Virus record (IMG/VR): IMGVR_UViG_3300030450_000230 | Coordinates: 1-30,450 of that record | Length of the DNA stretch: 30,450 nt | Strand: one strand, 5' to 3' | Source: a virus | In this document: piece by piece, positions 7,909 through 15,856 of the stretch | Layout: the number at the start of each line of letters is the position of its first letter | How positions within the stretch are numbered: the stretch's first letter is position 1 | The notes under the pieces: model-generated | Seen by the model: only the letters and a program-made list of their open reading frames with translations | Told to the model about the DNA's origin: nothing | The model's database searches: none | Made by a program: the position numbers and the translations under genes

Positions 7909-10746
7909 TTACGAAGATTGTACTTCATATTCAATAGCTTGTACGTGAAATGGTGTAGGATTTGGTACAGTTATTTCTGGTACTACTTCTATATTCCAAC
8001 CATTACCACCATTATTGTCTTGTATTACACCTGTTAACTTAGGTAGATTGCTATCAAGTGGTGAGTTAGATGATGTACCAAATTGTCTTATAGGCACAGG
8101 ATTTCCATCTATAACCACCCCTGATGTTTCAAATACACGTAAGTTCATGCGTGTAATCTTTTTATCTCTCATTTGATTTTGACCAGCAATATTACCTGCT
8201 GTTGTATTTAAGGGCATAGATTTAATCTTAGGTGTAAAATTAAATCCTATTTCAACATCTGCCACTGATGCTTGAGCTAAAATAAATGTTTGTTCTTCGT
8301 CAGATAAAGTTACAAATGATCCATCTTCACTGGTTTGTACCACTCTATTAGAAAGTGTATTACCTCTTGCAACAACACTTACTGTCAATCCATCTAAATG
8401 AGTGGTTACACCAGCAGAGGGTAAAAAACATTTATTGCTACTTATACTTCCTTTATTTGTTTGTTTTACAGAAGCATCAAGCAGATGTTCTTGATTCCAC
8501 ATTTCTATAGTATAAGTTGTTGTTGTATCAGTAGTTCTTTCATTTACAAAAAATAAATTATTATTCACTGTTGACGTAGAAACAAGTTTCAAAGGATATG
8601 CGGTATTTGTATCGCCATTTGTCCACTTTGTAAATCCATTTATATCTTGTGATCGCAATGTGTTGAGTATTGCAGCAGAACCATCTTGATTAATTATAAC
8701 GACATAGTTTGCATCTTCTGTTGTAGACCCTGATAACACACCTACATCTAATGGACTATCAATTAAATGAGAAGAAAGTACCGATATATCAACAGAATTG
8801 TATGCATCTTCGTTATAGTTATACAAATATTGTCTTAATGTCTTTCCGTTTTTATCTACAAATAATGTAGCACCGTCTAAAGACTTAGCTTCTAAAAACT
8901 TTGAACCATGCTGTGTTTGTGCTTTTATAGATACTGTTGCTGGTGTATTACCTGTTAATAAAAACTCTGCACCTGATGTAAATATCTGTAATCCCCTATC
9001 TGGATTTATATCTACTATTTCAGTTAGATTTCTTGCAGATATTGTTACAAATATACCCTCGTCATCATCGCCTTCTTCTGTAAAAAAATCAAAAAACGAT
9101 CCAGCCCTTGATGCAAAAACACTTTGACGTTTTGATTTACTGCCACCAAACCAAAGTCTGCCTTCAAAAAATGTCGCTGTTCTTGGATATCCTCTTGTAT
9201 CTGACCAAACATCTTCTGATCTAGGTACACCAGCCGTAGTCTGTGTAAATGTTATTGCTTGTGTAGATTTGCCACCTGTTATAAATGCAGAAAACAACTC
9301 ATAAGTGCCTGATGAATTACCGTCTAAAGTAATTGTATATTCTCTTGTTCCTGTTCTTGTAACCGTTATGCCATCATCACCAAAAATAGGCATATCTTGT
9401 AAATTTTTTCTTATGTTTTCTATTGTTGAAGATTGATCTGTTGACCCCGAATCACCTGCAAAAGTAATATTTTTGCTCAACACACCTTCAACATCTATTT
9501 GAAATCTATCACCTATTTGTATATCTGATGGAAATGTCATTACCTGTACAGCTGCCGTAGGCGTAGGGCTAGATGAATCATTAAAATCAAACTGAGGTAT
9601 ATTTAAAAATGGTATATCGTCAATTTGAAATTCTGTGTCAGAAGTATTAATAATTCTTTTTGGAAAATGTTCCATGTGGAACATCAACATAACATTTTCT
9701 GTTTGTACATCTCTTACGTCTTGTACTTCTGTATGTGCAAAAGGTGCAGTCAAAAATGCTACAGGCTGAAAAAATGATACTGTAGTATCTGTAATTCTGT
9801 AATATGCAAGATGACCAAATGAATTAGCTCTAACAACCGCACTATAAGTAAGTGTTGGCGTACCTGCTAATGTACCTGATGATGGTGGTGTTGTAGTCCC
9901 AGATATTTTTTCTGCTCTTGCTACGCTGCTAACAACTGATAATACACGATACGTTGATGAGTTTACTGTATAACTGTTGCCTACTGTTGGTGTTCCAGAA
10001 CTAATAGTAAATTTATAAACTTCAAAACCACCTGTTAACACGCTTAGATAATGTCTATCTGACTCAATGCTAAAATCAAATGTTTTTGCTGTAGATGCGG
10101 TAGTTGTTTCAAATAAAACATTAAATTCTGTTAAAGATATTACAAGAGTACCCAAATCAACTGTATCAGATGTTGCTCTTGATATTTTAAAATATTTCCA
10201 GTTCTGTGAATCTGAAACTTTAAACTTAAATGATTGTGCATCTTTTGTAACTGTAATTGTTCCTACAGTAGTTTTTGTTGAAAAATTACTTTCTACTCCT
10301 GCAACAACTTCAAAAGTTCCTGTTAATGCTGATGTGGTTGCACCGCCACCAGAAGCAGCTAACTTTATGTCTTTTACTTCTATAAATCTTCCTAAAGAAG
10401 ATTGACTACTTAAATCATAAGAAATTACCACATATCCGCTAGTTGTACTTAATCCAGTTGTAGTGACAAATGTGGTAGATGCATCAAAATCATTTGCATT
10501 TGCAGCAGTGCCATTATTAGGTGTAGAAATAGTCATTTGCGTTGTAACAAATGGCTGTTGAATATTAGATGCGGTATCTACGTGTTGAGTGCCAGGTCTA
10601 CGCTTCAAACCACCTTGAGGTACAATGACTACGTTTTCAGCAGTTTGCATACCTTTATAGTATTGATCTATGTCTACTCTTCCTTTTATCAGAGGAGAAA
10701 GCTCTCCACTCATAAATGCACTTTGGAAAAACTTAGACATGGGCAT
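7909..10746 (-). CDS. Tail tubular protein B (T7 gp12-like nozzle)
   Basis: This 945-aa beta-rich protein has the hallmark N-terminus of the T7 gp12 family. FMSGELSPLIKGRVDIDQYY is followed by an ENVVIVPQGGLKRRPGT segment, which together match the family pattern gELSPxlxGRvDxxxY...GGxxrRPGT. In T7 it forms the hexameric nozzle that closes the short tail and carries the fibres. The length is within or slightly above the family range. The large Thr/Ser-rich central region (about residues 60-330) is probably an inserted beta domain. It starts with ATG at 10746 right after the gp11-like gene. A second Met two codons on (MSKFFQ) is an alternative start. Confidence is high from the N-terminal motif and gene order. 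Confidence 0.88.
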   Translation of the reverse strand: MPMSKFFQSAFMSGELSPLIKGRVDIDQYYKGMQTAENVVIVPQGGLKRRPGTQHVDTASNIQQPFVTTQMTISTPNNGTAANANDFDASTTFVTTTGLSTTSGYVVISYDLSSQSSLGRFIEVKDIKLAASGGGATTSALTGTFEVVAGVESNFSTKTTVGTITVTKDAQSFKFKVSDSQNWKYFKISRATSDTVDLGTLVISLTEFNVLFETTTASTAKTFDFSIESDRHYLSVLTGGFEVYKFTISSGTPTVGNSYTVNSSTYRVLSVVSSVARAEKISGTTTPPSSGTLAGTPTLTYSAVVRANSFGHLAYYRITDTTVSFFQPVAFLTAPFAHTEVQDVRDVQTENVMLMFHMEHFPKRIINTSDTEFQIDDIPFLNIPQFDFNDSSSPTPTAAVQVMTFPSDIQIGDRFQIDVEGVLSKNITFAGDSGSTDQSSTIENIRKNLQDMPIFGDDGITVTRTGTREYTITLDGNSSGTYELFSAFITGGKSTQAITFTQTTAGVPRSEDVWSDTRGYPRTATFFEGRLWFGGSKSKRQSVFASRAGSFFDFFTEEGDDDEGIFVTISARNLTEIVDINPDRGLQIFTSGAEFLLTGNTPATVSIKAQTQHGSKFLEAKSLDGATLFVDKNGKTLRQYLYNYNEDAYNSVDISVLSSHLIDSPLDVGVLSGSTTEDANYVVIINQDGSAAILNTLRSQDINGFTKWTNGDTNTAYPLKLVSTSTVNNNLFFVNERTTDTTTTYTIEMWNQEHLLDASVKQTNKGSISSNKCFLPSAGVTTHLDGLTVSVVARGNTLSNRVVQTSEDGSFVTLSDEEQTFILAQASVADVEIGFNFTPKIKSMPLNTTAGNIAGQNQMRDKKITRMNLRVFETSGVVIDGNPVPIRQFGTSSNSPLDSNLPKLTGVIQDNNGGNGWNIEVVPEITVPNPTPFHVQAIEYEVQSS

Positions 10747-10748
10747 GG

Positions 10749-11306
10749 TTAGCCCCTTACATTAACAAATGGATTACTAGCAATAGGTTGTACAGGGTAT
10801 TGTTGCGAGTCAGTATATCTAGCCATGCGTGATGCATTGACGTACTGCCTTGCGTTTGCATCCATAGCACCACCGCTATCTCGTATAGATGGTGCAAAAT
10901 CCATAGCTAGTGCATATTCTATCATCTTACTAAAGTATACAGGCCATGTAGATTCTGGTGCGTTGTAAATGTAATCTACATATAAAGCAGATTTTGTGTT
11001 TGTGTATAGTTTGTCACCGTACAGATTGTAAGGGACAAGGGGATTTACTCTAATTAAAAACAACATATCAGCAGGTAGTTGATAAATAGACTGCCACTCT
11101 GTACCTACTGGACTGTCTACAGTTAAATCAATCTGTGCTTTTTTGCGTGCAAAACCCCAAGTAAACTTTGTAAGTTCACTCTGCACAATGTTGTCATAAA
11201 GATTATTAGCTACAGTCTGCGCCCTTGTATTACCATCTAGCGATGTAATGGGTAAGTCACCAATCAAAATTAAAGCATTTGATATTAGCTCTATCTTTGT
11301 AGCCAT
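10749..11306 (-). CDS. Tail tubular protein A (T7 gp11-like adaptor)
   Basis: This 185-aa protein has the gp11-type opening MATKIELISNALILIGD followed by the T-RA-xxANNLYD motif near residues 28-40 and FTWGFARKKA near residue 50. These features recur in podoviral adaptor proteins that dock under the portal and connect it to the nozzle. It lies between the capsid cassette and the gp12-like gene, as in T7. It is the first gene after the strong minus-strand terminator at 11319-11341, so it is transcribed either by readthrough or from a promoter not recognised here. The function is well supported by family and position. Confidence 0.85.
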   Translation of the reverse strand: MATKIELISNALILIGDLPITSLDGNTRAQTVANNLYDNIVQSELTKFTWGFARKKAQIDLTVDSPVGTEWQSIYQLPADMLFLIRVNPLVPYNLYGDKLYTNTKSALYVDYIYNAPESTWPVYFSKMIEYALAMDFAPSIRDSGGAMDANARQYVNASRMARYTDSQQYPVQPIASNPFVNVRG

Positions 11307-11318
11307 AATTTACCTTTT

Positions 11319-11341
11319 AAGAAAGGGGGGATAAACCCCCC
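11319..11341 (-). terminator. Terminator after the capsid-decoration gene pair
   Basis: On the minus strand a GGGGGG-TTTAT-CCCCCC hairpin (6 G:C pairs, 5-nt loop) is followed by TTTCTT. It lies in the 51-bp gap after the decoration gene. The T tract is imperfect, so partial readthrough into the tail genes is likely. T7 has its T-phi terminator at the equivalent place, after gene 10. Confidence 0.8.
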
Positions 11342-11357
11342 ATTCAATTTATATTAC

Positions 11358-11624
11358 TTATGATGCCGCTATAGTTGTTCCAGCCGCAGCAGTAATGCTT
11401 GTAGCTGTCAATGTTTTAATATAAGTAATAGTAACTACTGGTGCAGTAGCAGTGGTGGTATCTTTACAAATTACTAAATCACCGATTTTAAACTCGTCAA
11501 TAGCATCTAAAAAGTAGTCTGCATTATCAACAACAGTTTTTGCATCAGTTGAAGTGTATTGCCAAGTGTTACCGCCAGTACCAGAACCACCAATTCTACA
11601 TAATCCATCTCTTGAAAAAGCCAT
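11358..11624 (-). CDS. Putative capsid decoration or head protein
   Basis: This 88-aa protein follows the major capsid gene by 11 nt and precedes a strong terminator, so it is made with the capsid at high level. It is rich in Thr, Ala and Gly, with beta-prone C-terminal repeats of the kind TYIKTLTATSITAAAGTTIAA, and has no membrane segment. The segment DEFKIGDLVICKDTTT looks like a small beta-barrel strand pair. Size, composition and position suit a head decoration or stabilisation protein, but I recognise no defined family. A minor structural role at the head-tail joint is the main alternative. Confidence 0.55.
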   Translation of the reverse strand: MAFSRDGLCRIGGSGTGGNTWQYTSTDAKTVVDNADYFLDAIDEFKIGDLVICKDTTTATAPVVTITYIKTLTATSITAAAGTTIAAS

Positions 11625-11635
11625 TCTAGTTCTCC

Positions 11636-12469
11636 TTACACGTTATCTTTATATTCAACTTTAATAATACCGTCAGCATCCCTGACTACTGCGCCAGCTT
11701 TCAACATTCCGTTACAAAGGAATGATGTACGCTCTGGTATATAGTCAATAGATGTTTTCATTTCTATACCGATAGCAAGTCCTACTGCTTCTTTGTGATA
11801 GAAATATGAATCAACAGTATTAGAAGTTACAGTCAAACCACCTTCTGTTCTTGTTCCAACAACATGAACCGCAAAACCAGCAAGTGTATTTATATCACCT
11901 GATACTAATGCTTTAATTGTTTGGAAATCAGAAGAAGTTGCTTTTGTATCTTTTAAAAGACCTTTTAGACCGTCACCATTGATAGCTGCATGAAGATCAG
12001 TGCTAGGAACATTTTGCTTGCGCAAAGTAGCTTGTGCTTCAATTACTTTATCCATAGTTAAAGCAGCACTTCCATGAGCTATAGTTGTTGGTGATGCTCC
12101 ATTCATAACATCAATAATAAGCTGATCTTCCCTTCGGCTTAAAGCACCAGCAATAGTTGTTGCTAGTTCTTGCTTCTCGTCAAAGTTTACTTCGGCTTGG
12201 TCAAAAATGTCTGTGAATTCTGGAGCGTTCCAGTTCTGCATAGTTGCAGTTTGTACTTCGTGAGTAACATCCATTGGAGTTACAAGATCAGAAGTTGATT
12301 TTTGATTGGCAAGTCCTTTGCCCATTTTACGAAACTTATATGTTTCGCCTACTACATTATTTCTAACAGTTACGGAGGGCTTAAGTAGTCCCATGCCAGC
12401 ATATGCGTGCTTAACTAATGAGTCAAACTCAATTACCGCTACCGCAGTTAGTCCAAGATTAACACTCAT
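11636..12469 (-). CDS. Major capsid protein
   Basis: This 277-aa protein lies directly after the scaffold gene, has its own promoter and structured leader, and is followed by the decoration gene and a terminator. These are the usual marks of the major coat gene. The body contains the pattern GETYKFRKMGKG near residue 42, a DVTHEVQTATMQNWNAPEF segment and a C-terminal DIKTSIDYIPERTSFL-like block seen in podoviral coat proteins of the HK97 fold. The length is short for the family (300-350 is common) but acceptable. The ATG at 12469 has GAGG 8 nt upstream, and that ribosome site lies in the 3' arm of a hairpin. The fold is inferred. Confidence 0.8.
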   Translation of the reverse strand: MSVNLGLTAVAVIEFDSLVKHAYAGMGLLKPSVTVRNNVVGETYKFRKMGKGLANQKSTSDLVTPMDVTHEVQTATMQNWNAPEFTDIFDQAEVNFDEKQELATTIAGALSRREDQLIIDVMNGASPTTIAHGSAALTMDKVIEAQATLRKQNVPSTDLHAAINGDGLKGLLKDTKATSSDFQTIKALVSGDINTLAGFAVHVVGTRTEGGLTVTSNTVDSYFYHKEAVGLAIGIEMKTSIDYIPERTSFLCNGMLKAGAVVRDADGIIKVEYKDNV

Positions 12470-12477
12470 AATTACAT

Positions 12478-12511
12478 CCTCAAAAAGAGTAAATTAAATA
12501 TTTTTTTGAGG
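12478..12511 (-). promoter_or_regulatory. Capsid leader hairpin covering the ribosome site
   Basis: On the minus strand CCTCAAAAA (12511-12503) and TTTTTGAGG (12486-12478) form a perfect 9-bp inverted repeat around a 16-nt AT-rich loop. The closing arm contains GAGG, the Shine-Dalgarno element of the capsid gene 8 nt before its ATG. Pairing would hide the site. Loading ribosomes or helper factors would have to open it. Confidence 0.6.
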
Positions 12512-12524
12512 TTTTAGCTGAGTA

Positions 12525-12562
12525 CCCAGTAAATGGTCAGCATCCAACCTAAATTTACTGGG
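12525..12562 (-). promoter_or_regulatory. Capsid leader hairpin near the mRNA 5' end
   Basis: CCCAGTAAAT (12562-12553) and ATTTACTGGG (12534-12525) are a perfect 10-bp inverted repeat with an 18-nt loop. It lies about 20 nt after the predicted transcript start. It is not followed by a T tract, so it is not a terminator. A 5' stabilising hairpin or a control element is more likely. Confidence 0.65.
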
Positions 12563-12587
12563 CGATATACGGTATCCAGTTGTCCCG

Positions 12588-12617
12588 ATTATAACTCGTA
12601 TTTTGTATAAATATCAA
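12588..12617 (-). promoter_or_regulatory. Sigma-70-type promoter of the capsid gene
   Basis: On the minus strand TTGATA (12617-12612) and TATAAT (12593-12588) are separated by 18 bp. The -35 box overlaps the stop codon of the scaffold gene. The predicted start near 12581 gives a leader of about 110 nt that carries the two hairpins. Confidence 0.75.
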
Positions 12618-13330
12618 TCAGTTCCAGCAAATGCTTCTAACATTCGTTTTACTTTGCGATCATGCTCAATATTTACACTTCTAAGAAGATTACCATGTTC
12701 ATCTTTCTTAAACATTTCTTCTTCTATCATTTCCATAGTAAGACCTTCAGGATTAGGCCCACCATCAATCGGTAACTTGACTGGTGCAGTAGCTTGCACA
12801 AGCATTTCTACTAGCTCTATATTGTCAGCAGTTGTAACTAATGATCTTGCTCTTTCATAAGTATCTGGATCAAGATTGTTTTTCATAAAGCCTTCAACAT
12901 TTTTTATCCTAGTTTGTGCATTATCACCAAGTTTTTGTAACTCTAATTCTTGGCTGACTTCTTCTACTGCTTGCTCTTGTGCTGTCAATAACTCCCATGC
13001 TTCGCTAAAAGCATCTGCGCTCATGTTTGTTTTTGTAGCGAACGCTTCTAACTCTTGATATAAAGCGTCATCTTTTTCAACACCTTCTGGCGGTTGGTAT
13101 CCATCTTTTGGTGATCCTTTAAATGCTCCAAACTTTTTAGATAGTTCCGCATAACCTTTTGCTTGATCTGAAACGGTCTTGTACTTTTTATCTAACCACT
13201 CTGGGGCTTCACCGACTCCCTTGATACCTTCTGCTAAAAAGTATTCTCCTTCTGCCAATGTTGGTTCAGCTTGATCTAGCAGGGTATCGTTTGTTGTTTC
13301 TTCAACGGCCTGTTCAACTTCTTCTGACAT
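12614..13330 (-). CDS. Capsid scaffolding protein
   Basis: This 238-aa, strongly acidic and helical protein lies between the portal and major capsid genes, the usual place for the scaffold. The N-terminus is Glu-rich and disordered. The middle has EAPEWLDKKYKTVSDQAKGY, a pattern typical of podoviral scaffolds (p-WL--KY-s--dqakay-el-kklG-f-gaP). The C-terminus (from about residue 210) is a basic helix, expected to be the part that grips the coat protein. The start ATG has GGAAA 7 nt upstream. It would chaperone prohead assembly and leave before DNA packaging. Confidence is high. Confidence 0.85.
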   Translation of the reverse strand: MSEEVEQAVEETTNDTLLDQAEPTLAEGEYFLAEGIKGVGEAPEWLDKKYKTVSDQAKGYAELSKKFGAFKGSPKDGYQPPEGVEKDDALYQELEAFATKTNMSADAFSEAWELLTAQEQAVEEVSQELELQKLGDNAQTRIKNVEGFMKNNLDPDTYERARSLVTTADNIELVEMLVQATAPVKLPIDGGPNPEGLTMEMIEEEMFKKDEHGNLLRSVNIEHDRKVKRMLEAFAGTD

Positions 13331-13340
13331 TGTTATTTCC

Positions 13341-13622
13341 TTAAAGTATTTCTGCTTGTTTGAGTTGATTAATTATAAATTTTACTACACCTGACTCGCC
13401 ATCATGGTATGCAGCTTCATAATTAATGTTTGTAGAACCAAACTGTGTATCGTTTTCATAGATAAACCGTTTAGTTAAGTCCGACAAAATACTTTGTCCG
13501 TCCTCAGATGTAAAGACTCTGTGATATTTTTTTGCAAGCTCTTTGTGATTTTGCTTGCGGATTTCTGATTCTTTCTTAGCTTGTTTTGCTAATTCAGGAT
13601 CATCTATGTTTGTCCAACTCAT
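13341..13622 (-). CDS. Bbp19-like small head protein
   Basis: This 93-aa protein starts within the portal stop codon (ATGA overlap) and resembles the Bbp19-type proteins that follow podoviral portal genes. The central motif KYHRVFTSEDGQSILSDLTK matches the family's RvF-s-dG--vL-dL core. The rest is a basic helical N-terminus and a C-terminal helix ending QLKQAEIL. The biochemical role of this family is not known to me. Its position between portal and scaffold suggests a virion or assembly function. The identification comes from the motif and the context. Confidence 0.7.
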   Translation of the reverse strand: MSWTNIDDPELAKQAKKESEIRKQNHKELAKKYHRVFTSEDGQSILSDLTKRFIYENDTQFGSTNINYEAAYHDGESGVVKFIINQLKQAEIL

Positions 13623-15190
13623 TGTTGTGGCATAGGCCTTTCAGATGTTTTCATACCTGCTGCTTCTGCTTGTGCACCAGCCTGTATAGCTGTTTCTTTT
13701 TCTGCCTGTGATCTAACAAGTTCGGCTGGCATACCTGTTTTAGATGCAACCCAAGCTGCAAAATCTTCTAGCTTAAATCCAATCAATGCTTGATCTGGCC
13801 CTGCGTTTTGCATAACAAACTGTACTGCTTGTTGCACATTAATAATATCTTCGCCATCTTGTGCTTTTGCAAGCGGTGATAAAAACTTAATCTCAACATC
13901 TCTGCCGTCTAACTGTATTGGTTGTAATAAACCTCTACGTGTAAGAATAAAAGTTACTCGTTTAAGTATAGGTATGAGCACTTCTGTTTGCAGTCTACCA
14001 AATGCTGATCCTATTCTTCTTGCTAGTTCTCTTGAGTCTAAAGCTATTTCTGTTGCTGATCTGACTGGCCCTGTCGGATCACGTAAGTCATTGAACAATG
14101 TTTTCTTTATAGCGTTTTGTAAATCTTGTACTTCAAACTGTACTAAAGATAAGTTTGTGCCTGTATCTAATCGCTGTATAGATGGATTTGATGAATTATT
14201 GGAGCCTACAGGTATAACGACCCCAGGACTAATTACTATGTTGTATGGATTAGTTACACCATCATCTGTCGCTGTATACATACCTGACAAATCAATAGCT
14301 GCTTTTTGTAATACAAACTCTTTTACTTTGTTGAGAGAACGCACATCAGGTAATGCTTGTACTGCTGGCCCTCTACCACGTATCTCACCTGCTGTTTTTG
14401 AGTATCTTCCTGTTACCCATGGACTAGACTTACCATAATCTTCCATCCAACTTATGCGATCATCTTTATCACTCCATACAAGACCGTAATACTTTTCTTT
14501 TTTAGGATCAAAAATTACACCTTCTCGTATATCGCACTCAGTATCTGGCTTGCTTTCCATAATAGATTGCATTTTTTGTGTAGGCTGATAACCTCTGTAC
14601 TTGCGAGGTATATCTCTTGCCTTCATCTTAAATCTGCGCCAGTGTGTTTCTACAGTTCCGTATGGGCCTTCTTCAAATGCAATGCCTTTCTGCGGTATAG
14701 CTGTAAATACAATAGGCATATCATTGTCATCAGCTTCATCAATACGCAATGTGCCTGTGCCGACAAGTAAATCTAGTGCGTGTTCAAAAAACTGTGTAGC
14801 AAAGTTTGATCTGTTTATGTAATCAAAGACTATGGTTGCTTGATTCTCTAGGTTTTCGCGTATGTCTTTTTCTGTAACGTCAAAGTCACCTGTTGCTAGT
14901 TCGTTTAGAATCTCATTTGATGGCGCAAACGTAGCCCAACGTGCTTGTATAGGTGCAATGTTTTCTTGAAGTTTGCTTGCTGCTTGTTGTATTGCTTCCA
15001 TAGCGGTTGAATCAAAGATGCGATCCATCTTCTTTTGACCTTTTGCAAAGTCATCAAACAAGTTTCTATTAGGAAGAAAGTATTCATAGACATCATCTAA
15101 CAGGTCATGCCAGTTTGACATCCTTTTAAATGCGTCTTGCTCTCTTCTTTTTATATCATCGTATGATCCAAGCTCTTTTGGAATTTGCAT
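13619..15190 (-). CDS. Portal (head-to-tail connector) protein
   Basis: This 523-aa protein matches the podoviral head-tail connector family. Near residues 20-60 it has WHDLLDDVYEYFLPNRNLFD, followed by RIFDSTAMEAIQQAASKLQ, both typical of the family. The centre carries GRGPAVQALPDVRSLNKVKE near residue 270, a conserved portal clip/stem block, and GPVRSATEIALDSRELARRI near residue 390. The length is close to T7 gp8 (536). It forms the dodecameric ring through which DNA enters and leaves. The C-terminal tail is Ala/Gln/Glu-rich. Identification is very secure. Confidence 0.93.
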   Translation of the reverse strand: MQIPKELGSYDDIKRREQDAFKRMSNWHDLLDDVYEYFLPNRNLFDDFAKGQKKMDRIFDSTAMEAIQQAASKLQENIAPIQARWATFAPSNEILNELATGDFDVTEKDIRENLENQATIVFDYINRSNFATQFFEHALDLLVGTGTLRIDEADDNDMPIVFTAIPQKGIAFEEGPYGTVETHWRRFKMKARDIPRKYRGYQPTQKMQSIMESKPDTECDIREGVIFDPKKEKYYGLVWSDKDDRISWMEDYGKSSPWVTGRYSKTAGEIRGRGPAVQALPDVRSLNKVKEFVLQKAAIDLSGMYTATDDGVTNPYNIVISPGVVIPVGSNNSSNPSIQRLDTGTNLSLVQFEVQDLQNAIKKTLFNDLRDPTGPVRSATEIALDSRELARRIGSAFGRLQTEVLIPILKRVTFILTRRGLLQPIQLDGRDVEIKFLSPLAKAQDGEDIINVQQAVQFVMQNAGPDQALIGFKLEDFAAWVASKTGMPAELVRSQAEKETAIQAGAQAEAAGMKTSERPMPQQ

Positions 15191-15203
15191 AATAAATACT
15201 CAG

Positions 15204-15518
15204 TTAGGCGCTGGTCATCCTACCGCCTTCAGTTCTATTTGTTGACATACCTCTACTGCCATAAGTGCCACCGCCACGAGTTCCAAGCATACTACCTCTG
15301 CTTCCTCTCATAGAGCCGCCAGTTCTTTTGGTTGATCCACCAGATTTTTGTATGCCAGGTGCAAGCAAAGATGCTGTGCCTAATCTTCCACGTGCAATCG
15401 CTTTTAGTCTTTTTTCTTGCTCTTCTATCTCTTCATCAAGCCGTCTTGATTGTCTTTCAACAACCGCAAGTTCTTGTGCTGTAGGCTCTGGAGCTTTGGG
15501 TCTTTTTAAAAATCCCAT
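15204..15518 (-). CDS. Short coiled-coil and Gly/Arg-rich head-region protein
   Basis: This 104-aa protein has three parts: MGFLKRPKAPEPTAQE, a charged coiled coil over about residues 18-45, and a low-complexity Gly/Ser/Arg/Thr tail with repeated RGS- and RTGG-like units. Genes of this layout often lie next to the portal in marine podoviruses, but I know no established function. The start ATG follows a good GAGGAAG ribosome site, and the gene sits 13 nt before the portal gene. The basic tail could contact DNA or other head proteins. That is inference from composition only. Confidence 0.6.
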   Translation of the reverse strand: MGFLKRPKAPEPTAQELAVVERQSRRLDEEIEEQEKRLKAIARGRLGTASLLAPGIQKSGGSTKRTGGSMRGSRGSMLGTRGGGTYGSRGMSTNRTEGGRMTSA

Positions 15519-15520
15519 GA

Positions 15521-15856
15521 TTACTTCCTCATGTGCTTTAATAATTGATATGGCGTTAAGATAAATGGATTATCTATTCCTAGCATCTGTTTTATATGGC
15601 CTACACAAGTGTTTAACATAAATAATGACCTTTTTTTCTCTACAGGAACGTAATCCACAATCGCAAAGATGTCTTGGATTATACTATCTTGGTCTTTAAC
15701 AGTAAATAAATCAAAACCTTGCTGTCTTTTGCCATGAATTATGTAGCCATTAGGCGATGGTTTGACTAAATAACAATGCCGACAGCCTTTTTTTAGTAAC
15801 CAAGACCACCAATTTGTCTTGTCATCTTCAAAAATTACAAAAACTTTGCTGATCAT
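15521..15856 (-). CDS. Conserved phage Cys/His protein, possible permuted papain-like fold
   Basis: This 111-aa protein lies between the large terminase (stop/start overlap TGATG) and the portal-adjacent genes. It fits a widespread phage family of unknown function that is recognised by two blocks. The first is KKGCRHCYLVKPS near residues 22-34. The second is NTCVGHIKQMLGI followed by FILTPYQLLKHM at the C-terminus. The order His first, Cys later, inside an NxC helix start, resembles circularly permuted papain-like (NlpC/P60-related) enzymes, so a thiol hydrolase or transferase activity is possible. The similarity is by eye, the active site is a guess, and a structural role cannot be excluded. 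Confidence 0.6.
   Translation of the reverse strand: MISKVFVIFEDDKTNWWSWLLKKGCRHCYLVKPSPNGYIIHGKRQQGFDLFTVKDQDSIIQDIFAIVDYVPVEKKRSLFMLNTCVGHIKQMLGIDNPFILTPYQLLKHMRK

Noticed and set aside
13974-14438. Long plus-strand frame opposite the portal gene (also 4828-5130, 25544-26071, 28109-28369)
   Set aside because: These run antisense to well-recognised genes, lack good ribosome sites and have composition typical of a shadow frame. The last is the mirror of the fibre repeats.
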